Source: Polytrichum commune (lineage: Eukaryota; Streptophyta; Polytrichopsida; Polytrichales; Polytrichaceae). Taken from it: DNA of 64,000 bases. Positions 1 through 11,650 of this stretch are shown here, piece by piece. The position numbers and the translations under genes are program-made. The number at the start of each line of letters is the position of its first letter. The first letter of the stretch is position 1. The notes under the pieces were generated by a model, which saw only the letters and a program-made list of their open reading frames with translations, did not search any database and was not told the origin of the DNA. The stretch covers positions 73,981,554 to 74,045,553 of the forward strand of contig OX485803.1 in assembly GCA_950295325.1 (NCBI GenBank). The letters run 5' to 3'.

Positions 1-100
1 GCATTCGCGCATCGTATGCTCCTGTTACCATTAAAATATTTCCAGCTGTTGAGAGCTGTTGTGTGGGAATCTGCTCTTTGTCCCTGTTGTCTGGCCGCAG

Positions 101-165
101 GTTCACGTTCACGATCTCCTAGACGATTTTCACCATCTCCTCGAGGTGGTCGCAGGTCAAGGTGA
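101..165 (+). CDS. SR splicing factor, C-terminal exon (5' part outside window)
   Basis: After a splice acceptor (ctggccgcag, ending at 100) the frame starting at 103 reads an arginine/serine tail, SRSRSPRRFSPSPRGGRRSR, and stops at TGA 163-165. Alternating Arg-Ser dipeptides with SPSPRG are the signature of the RS domain of SR pre-mRNA splicing factors, which bind exonic enhancers in the nucleus and recruit the spliceosome through this phosphorylated tail. The RNA-recognition motif lies before the window, so the subfamily cannot be told. Positions 160-167 (AAG followed by gtgagg) also resemble a splice donor, so alternative splicing of the last exon, common in plant SR genes, is possible. 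Confidence 0.7.
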
Positions 166-1965
166 GGTGTCTTCAATTCAAATGTACAGAAATGTATATG
201 CTGGAAATAACTATCTATAAGTTCATTCCATCACATCCTTAACAGAAACCATCCTTAACCTTGTGAGAGGGAGAAATGTTTGTGATTCGGGTTACTGATA
301 TCTCAAAGTGGAGGCTGGTGATGGATGTTGGTTTGTCCTCAATGGCAGTGCTGTCTTTCATTGCCATCAGTGTCCTTTGTCTGTAACTGCCATTGTAGTT
401 GAGATATATCTATTCAATCTAATTCTATCGGTCCTTGGTGCCTGCTTGCAGATCCCTTTCATTGCCAGTATGGGGCTTGCGCAGTTCCCGGACCCCTTCC
501 CCTGGACATCATGGAAATGCCCCTTCCAGATCGCCATCCCTTGGAAGCTGGCATCATCCTTTTGTAAAAGCTGCATTGTAAAAGGTGGTGCACTTGTTTG
601 TGCAGGTCAACAGTTTTGGAGCACTATTTGAAGACCCTCTATGTAACTGGAAAAGTAGTTGTAGTGCACAGATGAAGTGTGCAGGAGTTGTGAGAGTTTG
701 GGTTCAAGACCTATTTTATTGGTGGCTGTCTTATGGATAGTAAACGAAGGATTTACATCTTTCTGCATTTATTTTCTGAGGTGCCATGTAGTGTGACTTC
801 ATGTCTTGGAAACTGAGGATACTACCTTTGTAATTGTTCTGCTCATTGAATTTGTAATATTGTGAAAGTAGATCCACTTGCTCTTTTCCCATGGAGGACA
901 TTGGGTCTAGACAGAACACGGTTGAGGGTTGAGGCAGTTACTTAAGTTGGGTCCTGGAGTTTGCTTTTTTGTCATGTACATTTCCTGAAGCGGAGAAGGT
1001 CAAACTGTTTTCACATGTCATTTTGCGCATTTAATGGACATTAAAAAGGCTGAAACCCATTTACGTATGCATCGTCTGATGTATGGAGCTCATATTTCAT
1101 TGATACTTCACTGTGCAAATACCGAGTGCCTTGACCAGATACTACACTAGAGTACTCCAGTTGTAATGGACAAGGAGGTGTTCAGGTGGTGTTATAAGGT
1201 AAGGAAGTTGATAAGCCATGCTGGAGGAAACAAGTTTTAATCAGAGATATGATCAAATTCAAATTTGAAAGTTGCATGCTCACCATGATGATATGGCCTG
1301 ATTTTTGCAAAGATCACATCAAAGACTTTACACCTTTGCTTAGTATGTTATGAAGGGCATATGTCCCAGCTGTGAACACTAACAGTTTTCCAGGTTGTAA
1401 GAATTATGAAACCTATCTGGTAGATGCCATTGAAAAGTTGATCTCCAACCCTTTACTTATCCGAGCATATAAATGTTCAAGCTTTTTAACTGCATTGGAG
1501 TCGTAAGTGGTGAACATGTTTTAACTTATTAGTTTTTTGTCAGTTTCAAGATTTCAACTGCTCTATTTATAGAGCGAAATATGTCAATGTGATTTGATCT
1601 GATGCCTATTACTAAATATTGTGTAGGAAGAAGACACAAGTATCACTGTAAGTAACATGACACATCAATTTTAATGCCACACTAAATCATATGACTACAC
1701 CAACACCAAATTATGACAGTCCCATATCAGCATGTAAACAACTTGAATGCAAACCCCTACGTCAGTTTCAACACTTTTGTGTGGAAAGAATTTGAGTAGA
1801 AAATTTGTCACGAGACTAGCGTCTAACTGCTACAGCATGAGATTCATAAAAGTCACAAAAGAATAGACATTCATGATGTGGGCCAAAACCTCAAGGAACA
1901 ACACCTGTAGTTAGGCGATAAAGTGACCACTCGGTCTTTATCTCTGACATTTTCAAACCCCATGA
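166..1965. other. 3' UTR / intergenic, no gene seen
   Basis: The first several hundred bases are probably 3' UTR of the SR gene. The rest is AT-rich and shows no convincing exon, RNA gene or element on either strand. Confidence 0.5.
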
Positions 1966-2302
1966 CTCGGGGGTGGGGGTAGTCATTGGTTGGAGTAGCA
2001 ATACACGTGCGAACAAATGATAGGGTATTTTAAAAGCATGGGAGCAAAAAATTATAATTGGGCTTAAGAGTAATATAGGGTATCAAAAATGGCACTGGAC
2101 ATCTTTAAAGTACTATAGGGTATGGAATAATAGGTAATTTGGAATCATAAGTAATGCAAGCCATTTTTCTATTAACCCAAAGTAGAAATTTACATAATGA
2201 TACCATGTGAAAAAAATAAAGATTTGAAAGTAATACCCCCCTATAAAATAGTGGTTGTTCGCACCTATATCCTTAACTTTTTAACACACTACCCCCCCCG
2301 AG
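1966..2302 (-). mobile_element. hAT-type MITE, copy A
   Basis: A 337-bp non-coding element that starts CTCGGGGG and ends CCCCCGAG, flanked by a perfect 8-bp direct repeat CCCCATGA (1958-1965 and 2303-2310). Eight-bp target duplications are typical of the hAT superfamily. The subterminal motif GTGCGAACAA is inverted near both ends. The same element lies in opposite orientation at 35454-35796, where it also has a perfect 8-bp duplication. It carries no coding capacity, so a hAT transposase in trans is inferred. Confidence 0.85.
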
Positions 2303-3309
2303 CCCCATGATTTTCATTTGTACGTTTTGAAGCACAATGAAATGAGTTTATAGTTGGTTCTACCTCAATGAAATGTATCCTGGTGGATTTATGTTGCCAT
2401 GCTGGGAATGACTTTCTGATTTCAAGACATCTTGTATATTTTTCCATAATTGTACAAAAAAAGAAGTAAAAACTAATCTTAGCCTATCAGGTCTAAATCC
2501 AAATTGCTACTCTATATCAGAACTATGTGTTTACTTAAGTTGCATGCCTATCACTGTAACTTTACACACAAACCGAATGTGCAAGAAAATGCAGTTAACT
2601 GGTTGAGATGACCATGACATCAATATGTGAAAGAGTTTTCACTAACAGTTTCGTTTGTGGATCCAAAAAAAATTATCTCCACCTACAATCTACATTGTAC
2701 CTTCGAAGCGTATCAGATTAAAAAAATACCACAAATACATTCTATCCACAGACTGTAAGTTAAAAAATAACTTTACTTAAGTTACATCTCTATCATTCAA
2801 CTATGGCCCACAATCCACTGTAGTGGCTATCTATATAGTCTTTTATGTAAGCACAAACATTTTCAGGCTTCGCACACAGCAACAACCTTCTTTGCATTCC
2901 TCTAGAGTTACAACAATATATCTGCCATTGTAAATTTTTTTGGTGAGAACTTTCCTCCATCTTCGTCTTTTGTGAGAATATTTTTTATTATAAAAGATGA
3001 TGCAATTCCAAACTACCAACATGGTTTTTATTTTTTTGATTTTGTAAAATTTGTGTATAACTAATCGTCCATGTAAGTTAGACAATGCATATAAACATAT
3101 ATATCAATTAGTATAATTTATGATTAATGAAGTGATAGTTTAAGGCCACTACAACAACAACACTACATGTCATTGTGTTGGATTAACAAACTGAGGTCCT
3201 TTACCATCACATACGGTTTTGTCCTTATACATCCGTAGTAATCTTTGCACCTTCTATGGTTAAATGCTCCAAACGTCCTGAAACATACATATACTGCGTA
3301 GTGCTCACA
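2303..3309. other. AT-rich intergenic, no gene seen
   Basis: AT-rich sequence between the MITE and the GIY-YIG gene. It probably contains the promoter and 5' UTR of that gene; an alternative in-frame upstream ATG lies at 3256. Nothing else is recognisable. Confidence 0.4.
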
Positions 3310-4505
3310 ATGGTGGCCTCCAATGCCAACAACGATCGACCTGCGATCAACTATTCTCGCTTGCTCACAAAATTGAAGGCGGAGTTGCCAGAAACAACTC
3401 CAAAAAAACCACGTAGCGCAAAGAAATTCCATCCCTCCGAAGTACAACGTCGACTCCTGGACGTCTGTGGGTTCAAGAATTTTTTAAACCCTCCAGGTTT
3501 TGACACAGTAGGAAAAGTGAATCAATTTGTTACGGAACACGCAGAGTACAGAAATGAATTTGAGAAGATACATGGTGGCATGTCATGTCTAGGTATGCAC
3601 TTTATGTCATACATACATTGATTGTTTTCAACACTCATTGCATCATGCATTATCTAGTAAATTTTATAAAAAAATTACAAATATATGTTATTTTTTTTCA
3701 TATACATCTCATTATCACTGTAATTTCCTAAATGTACTTCCTCCTCAGGTTACTTGAAGGTGCTTCAGGACGTGTTTACATCCAATACGCGGACATCGAA
3801 GCCACGCTCCCTGCTTGGAGAGTGAAGACATTGTTGAAGACCATTGTCCCAGGAGATTTGGCGCCACACCAAATGTTTCGATTCTACCATGAATTTGGTA
3901 TAACCGACACCACAACATGGTCGGATCTTTCCTACGATCGTGCAGAATCCATATTGCGCAAAATGAAGGAAGAGAACATCCAGGCGCATGTTGATCTACT
4001 GGCCCTTAATCCGCCAAATATTAATCCAAATTTTACATCAAAGTTCGATAATGCGCCGATTCCACTCCAACAAGCCCGTCCCGTCCAAAAAACGGGAAGC
4101 GCGGTTCTTGAGTGTGTACACTATAACTTACAGGTACACCTCGTTCATCATGTCCATAATTTCGCATTTGAGTTGCATCGTTACATTGCATATAACTCTT
4201 AATACTAACTACATTGCATAATTCGTGACATGGACAATGGACGAGTTTACGTAGGCCAAACGATATCACCACACAGGCGACTGCGTCAGCATGCCCGGTC
4301 CCCACCTCTCAAGATGAGAGGCGACGCTAAACTATATGTATCATTCGCACAACATTTCCATATGGATGTTGTGTACACAACTATACGAAAATATCTAGCG
4401 GATAGGATGGAGAAACAACTCATGCAAGTACCAATCCGAGCCTCTAAAAAGCTACAATATTATGAGAGGCCGCCCGTCGGCCGATCCTTTGTATTGGATG
4501 CTTAA
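3310..4505 (+). CDS. GIY-YIG domain protein, three exons
   Basis: Proposed exons are 3310-3592, 3760-4133 and 4230-4505; their phases match and give 310 residues. Exon 1 ends at a good donor (CTAG then gtatgc). Exon 2 must start at the second AG after the pyrimidine tract (3759) to stay in frame. Exon 3 holds the diagnostic part: DNGRVYVGQTISPHRRLRQH, the YIG half of a GIY-YIG fold with its conserved Arg and His; CVHY at the end of exon 2 stands where GIY is expected. The family are metal-dependent DNA-cutting or repair nucleases, but the catalytic Glu is not certain here. The first 200 residues match nothing I recognise. Intron 2 has gtacac at its 5' end and a perfect TACTAAC (4203-4209), yet ends in AC rather than AG. 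An upstream in-frame ATG at 3256 is an alternative start. It may be a live gene of unknown function or a recently damaged one. Confidence 0.55.
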
Positions 4506-5798
4506 GAGGAAATCCACAAGTAGATAACGAAAATATCGTCTCCTTCCTATCTATTGTTTTTTGTTATTGTCGGAAGTGCAGATTATGCACCCTACATATA
4601 TAAATGAAAATTCCTCTTCTTTGTCTTTTTTTTTTGCGAAGTTGCTGTATTATAATCTCAAGGTACATGCATATATATAAAGAAACCCGGCCCGAGCGCT
4701 GGACTCCTCACTAGCCCTGCTTTCAGTTGATTGTGTGGTGTTTGTTGGGTTTGTTACTGGTGCTTGTGAAATTGTATGAGGTATTGCAACTTGAGCCTAA
4801 TAATCTCTAGAAAGTGGATATGGAGATATGAATGCTTGAAGCAGTAGATAGATTCGTATGCAGGGAGCTTCAAATGGTCTTAGAAGCAATGCCGTGAAGG
4901 TAAATTTTGGATGTGAATCCTCAAATTAAGGATTTCTGTACTCTCTTCATGCATTATCTTGTTACGGCATATCGAACCTGCTTCATCTGTTGGGCGTGTT
5001 GATGGTATAAGAGTCATCCTCATATGCGTAGATTTGCAATGGAAGAGTGTCGAGTGATCAATGGTGGAAATTTAGGCTTGTTGTTTTCATGCGAAGGCTT
5101 TTGTTCAGCCGGGTTTCTGCATTTCGACTTTTAGATATGGTCGACGTTCAGCGTTCCACAAGTAGGACACAACAATTAGAGTCAATATTGGAGGTTTGAT
5201 GGATTCTCCGGAGATGGTTGGTTCGAGGGTGAAATTGAGAAAGGGATGTGGAACTACTGCTCCGATATTATAACAGGGATGCTTGTAAATACTGCTGATG
5301 AGGAGTTCGTCATTTGCAACAGGAAGGATGCAAAGCTCACATATCTCATGGATTATAAGCTATGATGTTTTTAGGGTTCCGGCTTTGAAGGGGACATGAG
5401 CCGATGATCGAGCAATAGAAGATATTCATTTATATTAATAATGCTTATGAAAGGCCATAAGCTGCTCGTTTTTAGAGGCAATTCCAATTGATCATCGGAA
5501 CGATAAGAAGGGTGTCACAGATATGCAGGTATCCTAGAAATTAGAACGGTGTGATAAAAATGGCTTCTGAGATGCAGATACACTCTACGATTTAGGCTGC
5601 TATTGTTTTGGAGTGCTCCCCCTGTGTGCACGAATTCCAGTCTATTTAACAGAAGCTAATTGAAAGGTTCTTGTCCTGTGTGAGTCAGGCAGTGGTGAAT
5701 CAGAACATAACAGACAACCATTTAAAAGTATTGTTAGGTCCTCTTATCGGATCATCTACAACGAGTAAAATGTTGAATGAATCTTTCTTGTTTTGCAG
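4506..5798. other. No confident gene; possible 5' exon of the RCHY1-like fragment
   Basis: No CHY zinc-finger exon, which an intact RCHY1-type gene would need here, can be found. A short open exon starting at ATG 4858 and ending at a donor after 4899 could be a first exon, but its 14 residues are not diagnostic. Confidence 0.3.
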
Positions 5799-6736
5799 TA
5801 TTTGTTTGACTCTGTCTTGGGCATCTCAGTACTTCCATGCGGTCACACTATGCACCAACAATGCCTAAAAGAAATGCATCAACATGCACAGTATGTTCTC
5901 TGGCCTTCTAAATTGCATTACATTGAGTATCTCCTGCTTTTCAGTACGACCATAATATGCTCTATTATTCACATGAATGGTAAGCATTATCAGGAATCAA
6001 CACAGGCATGGCCAAAACATTCTGGAGTTGCAAATTTTTGTTGCTCCATCATCTCCTGTGTTTTACATTTATACGAATTTCTATGTATATTGTAGGGACT
6101 TCTGTGGCTTTCAATGAATATTGGAACTTGCTTCTGACTCTTTATAGACTGTGTGATGACAACATACTGGAGACAACTAGGTCTGGACATGTCACTGACT
6201 CCGATGCCAGAGGAATACCACAACAGAATGGTAGTCCACTTCACCATTTCATGGAAACCAAATCAAGTCGAGGGTCTGAATGTGAAGATTGCGATAATTG
6301 TTTGATTCTGTGGATCCAAAACTAGGAATTTTTTCTAATTTTCTGCACTTGCCATACTTCTCATCATCACCTTAAATGTGGCACTCAATGGTACCTACAG
6401 TCTGAAGAAGTAATCTGAAGACAATATGAACGGGCACTAAAGTTCTTATGTTTTGTTTCTCATTCTCCCAAATATTCTGGTGTCAAATGTAATGGATGAA
6501 AGTATAGTGTTGGATTGGTGAATGTCTGATGTCTTTATGGAAATATGTATTTTCTTTTTCCTCCATTCTTGCAGGTGTGCATTCTCTGTAACGACTGTGG
6601 AAATAGTGGTGAAGTCGTGTTTCACATAGTAGGACAGAAGTGCCAAGGGTGTGGCTCATACAACACCTGGTCTACTTGCCCATCTACCGTGGAGGTCCTA
6701 CCTGGATTGGAGAGGAATTTGATCATCGAAGAGTGA
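5799..6736 (+). pseudogene. RCHY1/CHYR1-type CHY-RING E3 ligase, 3' fragment
   Basis: Four exons can be joined in frame: 5799-5890, 5945-5979, 6148-6230 and 6575-6736, all with GT-AG borders. They read YLFDSVLGISVLPCGHTMH (RING centre), a short degraded piece, WRQLGLDMSLTPMPEEYHNR, then ILCNDCGNSGEVVFHIVGQK and CGSYNTW, the zinc-ribbon end of plant MIEL1/CHYR1 and mammalian RCHY1. These are cytosolic or nuclear E3 ubiquitin ligases with order CHY finger, CTCHY finger, RING, zinc ribbon. Here neither N-terminal finger is visible upstream, and the second Cys pair of the RING reads TIIC where family members have CPIC, so one zinc ligand is lost. The open frame through all four exons says decay is recent or function is partial. 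I favour a truncated pseudogene. Confidence 0.65.
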
Positions 6737-8302
6737 TCAAGGATGCTTTGCCAGTGATCAACAACCATGGCATCTTATGTGACCAACTAATTACATCCTC
6801 AGGTTGAACAATCTTGGCAAAACTATGTGCAACTCCTATGTCAAGCCTTTCACAGAAAAAACTCAAAGAGAGACAAAGGACAATTTGTATATCCAATCGC
6901 CTGCTTAGAGACTAGGGTGACTACGGACAAGTAGGAAGTCGTCTTGTATCCTTTTGAATTTTGGGCTTGTGCGTTTGTGTAGTGGGCATTGAGGTTGCTT
7001 GCATCTGTGGAGATGGCTTCAAGAGAAGTAATATGGACTCTTAGGGGGAGTGGTGATGGGATGCACATTGCATGGGGTGTAGTCAGATGTAGGAGGGGTA
7101 AATTGATTGATTATGTGAACAGTCCATCTCGGACAAAGTCTATCATGGACGTGGTGGAAGGGAAGTAGGTTTTTCTTGAACTGCTAGTGGTTCTGGATAT
7201 GTATCATTTATTAGCCAAACCATTTATACTTGCTTCATTTCACAACTGCAAGTTTGGTACTTATTTTCTTGTCATGGGTTAGTTGTTAGTCACAGGGAGA
7301 ACCCCGCTCTAGGGAATTGTTGTATTGGTGGATGTGTTAAGTTTGATTATCTGGAGCTCAGACGATCAAGTGAAGATGCGGTCTTACTTGCTTCTCTATT
7401 CACTTAGTTTTCTTTTGAGGATGTTTCTACACCACAATTGTTCCCAAGTTTTCTAAACGCTTTTGTATGTAGAAGTGAGATTCAAGTGGGATTCTATAGT
7501 AAGCTAGGGTCCTCACTAATCTGATAACACGTTGAATCTTTTCAAAAGCAAACCTATTAATTATACCAGTACCTGATATTATGGGAGGTGAAGGAGATTA
7601 AGTACTATTGTGTAGAGATTGTGTCTAATGCAACCTGCCGAAGGTTTTGGTCAATTCTATGTTCCCTAGACAGTGTAACTTACAAAGCCTTGAAGTGAAA
7701 ACTCCTTTGAGGCAACATTGTGGGCATTGAAGCCGGGTATTGAGTGCATGACATTGCAGATCCATTATGCTTACATGTGGTCAAGGTACATCAAATCTTC
7801 CACCAAATCTGGTCGGTTTTTAGTTTTCAGCAATCATGAAGGGATTATAAAGCTTTTGTAGTTTTCACATGTTTGTATCTTCCTTAATTAACACTTGCAG
7901 TTCTAGAAATCTTTATGTATGATAGTTAGAACTGATGCTCATTCTTGCTCTCTTCTCTGTTGTTCTCATGCAGAGACTTGTGAATTGCTCACTCAAAAAA
8001 TCCTGTAAGTTTATAAGATTCTTGCAAGTGACATGCTTATGGATGCCACTAGAATACCACGAACCTATGATGGGTTATGCTGACTACCTTCAGATACCTT
8101 GCTGTGTCAAGTTCTCATTGATGCTGAGACACTATCTGGCGTATAACATCATTCAATTACATCATCAAACCTGTAATTGCTGAAACTACTGTAACATAGA
8201 GAATCATTACAAATGCGGTACTGCATTTAAAGGCTCAGAATTCAGGATTAAGAAATTTTTGCACTCAAATAATGTATTCATGCCAGCACTGTCGTTATGC
8301 AG
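6737..8302. other. No gene recognised
   Basis: Open stretches (for example 7935-8183 on the plus strand) show no family motif and no clear splice frame. Probably degraded gene or transposon sequence. Confidence 0.35.
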
Positions 8303-8643
8303 AGGGTTGGTTTATGAGATTGTGGGATCCCAAAATGGAATTTAGTGCTGCTGTGATCCTGGCTACGAATTATGCCACTGATGAGAGCCAGGTGACTCTA
8401 CTCTTTGCTCCTGGAAAGGACTCCGACAGAGGGAAGAACGGTGAGATTAAACGCTTTGGATCCGCAGGTTGCCAAGTTCAGTGAGAAGGAGAATGATCAA
8501 GAGTGGGGAGACAACCGGGGCGAAGAGCCCGAAGGCTTCGAATGGGAGGCTAATGGCATAGGGAAAATCATTCTCACACCGCACACCACTGATTTGGACT
8601 TCACTGTCGAAGGTTACACCTTCAAAGCCCATTTGACCAAAGA
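8303..8643 (+). pseudogene. Fragment of an unidentified beta-domain protein
   Basis: Two exon-like blocks lie on the plus strand. The first (8303-8391, or on to 8440) reads GWFMRLWDPKMEFSAAVILA and continues NYATDESQVTLLFAPG. The second (8468 to about 8643) contains FEWEANGIGKIILTP and LDFTVEGYTFKAHLT. Ending the first block at the donor after 8391 keeps the frame into the second. The EGW(F/Y)xR start and alternating hydrophobic strands recall calycin-like AttH or tocopherol-cyclase-type proteins, but this is a guess from pattern only. No start, stop or further exons are found, so it is treated as a fragment. Confidence 0.35.
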
Positions 8644-9151
8644 GGTCCTAATTCTAATCTTGACCCTCAATTGGAGTGCAACTCTATTCACTCAGAATTA
8701 TTTTTCAAGTCTCGTTGGTCATACATCAATGAGCTTTGGGCGCAACTCATATTGAAAGATTTGATGATTGGTGGAATTTGCAAAATTTGATATATGTTGC
8801 TTTGTTCAGTGTCCCCATAGCCAAGTTTGCAAGTTTGGTGAGCCAAGATAAAAGTTTATTGAGCCCTTACTTGTGCCTAAGATGGTGGAGCTTTGTCTTC
8901 AGGTCACCTTTGCCCACCAAACTTGCAAACCTAAGCTTAATTTTGAGAGTAGTCATTGATTTCGAGAGTTGTCCCTTCTGAAAGTTGTTTTGGTTTAATT
9001 TTCTAATGCTAGTGATAAGAAGAACATGCTGTAAGTAGTTATTGGACACCTTAAATCTCGCACATCAAGTGATTTGCCTTCCAGTGTTGTTAGCTTTTTG
9101 GATGTGATTTTCTTGTCTGTTGAATGCTGAATCTTGTGTGTTTGTCCATAG

Positions 9152-10128
9152 ACAACTGCGTTAAAGAGTGGAGCTTTCCATTACGACATTCATTTTTGGC
9201 TTGGAAAGGACACAAGTCAGGTAATTAACAGCAAACAAAATCTCCTCTGGCAGGACAACGACTTTGACAAAAAATTTACAGAATTTGATTGTATAGAGTG
9301 CAAGAGATTGAATCTCACGGAATAGAGTCGGACAGTGTTCTCATCACGGAAACGGAGAATCCCTCTCATCTTTTGCTTGTGGAAGGAAAAAATGGATTCC
9401 TTTCTCAAATTGGTCTCCTCGCAATAAATTGTCCACAATCACGAACCATTCCAAAGGACTTATTAGTAATCTGTCTGTGATTCTCTGACAGGATGAGGCT
9501 GGTACTGTGGCCATCAAGACAGTTGAGCTAGATGCTGCTTTAGGTGGACGTGCAGTCCAGTACAGAGAAGTTCAGGGTCATGAGAGAGACAAATTTCTTT
9601 CCTACTTTAAACCATGCATCATTCCTATGGAAGGTGGTGTTGCATCAGGGTTTAAGCCAGTGGAGATCGAGAAGGTTGAGCCTTGCCTTTTTATCGTGGA
9701 AGGGAGACGGGCTGTGGGAGTTACACAGGTCTACCATAATTCTCCTGTTTCTTCGTTTTTAATGATAAAATATTTTGAGAGGACTTTGGAATATAGCAAC
9801 TTCATGTGTGTGACACAGTCCATTATATAAGTAGGTTATCTTGATGTACAGAAGTATGTAGGAGGTGTTTGAATGATGAGGATAGTGCTAGTTGTTATTT
9901 TGCATTGTTTTGAATTGTCATATGATCTAGCTCTTTTTTCCACCTGACAGGTGCCGTTTGCTCGGTAATCACTCAACCATGATGATGTCTTTGTTCTGGA
10001 CACGGCATCAACGATCTTCCAGTTCAATGGTGTGACATCCAGCATTCAAGAGAGGGGTAAAGCTTTGGAAGTTGTTCAGTACATCAAGGATACAGACCAC
10101 GATGGCAAGTGTGATGTTATTATCATTG
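9152..10128 (+). pseudogene. Villin/gelsolin-family fragment, premature stop
   Basis: Three consecutive exons match the first gelsolin repeat of plant villins, actin-bundling and severing proteins of the cytoplasm. Exon 9152-9220 reads HYDIHFWLGKDTSQ; exon 9492-9728 reads [20 protein letters not shown] and [17 protein letters not shown]; exon 9951-10128 reads [12 protein letters not shown] and [16 protein letters not shown]. Borders are GT-AG and phases agree. In the last exon a TAA (9966-9968) replaces the first residue after VPFAR, where villins usually have Ser. The exon before HYDIHFWLGKD and everything after repeat 1 are missing: a villin has six gelsolin repeats and a headpiece, roughly 900 residues. 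This is a broken genomic fragment with its introns retained, not a processed copy. Confidence 0.85.
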
Positions 10129-10573
10129 GTAAGGTTTTGAAGCTGGAAATTGAAGAGTAGTGTTCCACTTACTTTGGCAACTGCTTATAAATAAGCGAGA
10201 AAGATCTTCACAGCCAGAGAATTGGAGCTTGCTGTTGCTGCTGCAAACCCAGGTTAGATTTTCGTCTCCAATCCCAGGGCGAGTCGCTATGCTTCAAGCG
10301 TGTAACTTAACTCTTTCTGCGCACAAGCACATCATAAATTGTTCTGTCAACACACTTGACCATGCCTACAAGGCAAGGAAAAGTTAGATCCTATCCTTCG
10401 GTTTCCCAGCAGACTCACTCTGTCGGGAACAACTTACTTTATACTTTTCTTAACTTACACGCAATTGCTTCCGAACTACCAGGTGATGTGCAGTTCACAT
10501 GCTACACTAATTCTCCTTTATCACACATCCATGTTAGCACTATGTCCTCAATACCACATGCACTTTGGTTGCG
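10129..10573. other. No gene; possible orphan exon
   Basis: A 39-base exon-like block (10214-10252) with acceptor cttcacag and donor gttag reads RELELAVAAANPG. It does not belong to villin. Nothing else is seen. Confidence 0.25.
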
Positions 10574-10817
10574 ATAGGCATGATATTACAGAGTCTAGAG
10601 TGTACTTTCATGCCAAGCATTGGTACTTGTAATGAATAGTGTTGAGATGAACAATAGGCATGATCTTTACAGAGTTTAGAGTGTACTTTCATGCCATGCA
10701 TTGGTACTTGCAATGAATAGTGTTGAGATGAACAATAGGCATGATCTTTACAGAGTTTAGGGTGTACTTTCATGCCATGCATTGGTACTTGCAATGAATA
10801 GTGTTGAGATGAACAAT
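10574..10817 (+). repeat. Tandem repeat, 3 units of 80-81 bp
   Basis: Three head-to-tail copies start at about 10574, 10654 and 10735, each running from ataggcatgat to gttgagatgaacaat. Units 2 and 3 are nearly identical; unit 1 has a few differences, including one missing base. An open frame crosses the array on the minus strand but shows no domain, so I take it as non-coding. Confidence 0.9.
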
Positions 10818-11429
10818 GCTTCTTAGATCTTTTGATGGCACTTATTTTGTGACGTAAAGAAATCTAGTATCACTCTCATTAACTTCCCACACTCGGTATT
10901 AGCCCACCTCACTACTAATTGGAATAATCAATGTAGCAGTCGGTTCTCCCCATTCATTGTAATAACCTACAAGTGCATGGGTGGCAGGCTTACCTATATG
11001 TTGCCTACCTACCTACCTAGAGCTAATGACCCACAAACTGTGTACATGCGCTCCACGAACGGGCCATATACTAAAGGTATGCGGCCTATAATGGACACTT
11101 CCAACTCTGCATTCACTTTTGCTTGTTGGATGGGTTTGCAAGTTGCCTCATCCACACTACTAGGTAAGAGGGTCCTTTCACACACAAGAAAGACACAAAA
11201 TTAACACTTTTCAAGGACCATGACACATGTCGTGGTAGTTGCAGCCACTGTGGAGAAGGTGTGATCTTGGACTAGTACTATTTTTTGACACATGAGATGT
11301 CAGAATCGTGTCGTGGTTTTAATTAGCAAGTATAGACTTTGACCTCAATCGGCGGTAATTTTTTGATTATGGGTAATTTATTTAAATTTTTATTAGTACA
11401 TATCTCATTAAAAATGATGTGTAGGTATT

Positions 11430-11650
11430 AGGTAAGGTGCCTACCTTTGGTGGAAGCCTACCGGCCCACCTACAAGCCTACCACCTACCGCTTAGGTCTA
11501 GTGGGTGACTAGCCGCCTACAATGCTAGGTATAGGGCGGAAGGCCAAGGGATTTGAACTGTGAATCTCATGATTCACACTTGGAGGTCATTCAACTTCTC
11601 ATGATATATAAGGAATGCTTCAAGCATTTGTATATGGAGGCCTCTATTCG
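11430..11650 (-). repeat. SINE-like block with tRNA-like head inside CACTA element 1
   Basis: On the minus strand AGTTCAAATCCC resembles a Pol III B box, followed by a body rich in TAGGTGG/GGTAGG motifs. A related block with GGCTTAGTGGCTAAGG and GGTTCAAGGATC lies in the second CACTA element. An A box is not convincing in this copy. Confidence 0.35.

Noticed and set aside
10540-10794. 84-codon minus-strand frame across the tandem repeat
   Set aside because: Its protein is itself a repeat and has no domain; explained by the 81-bp units.
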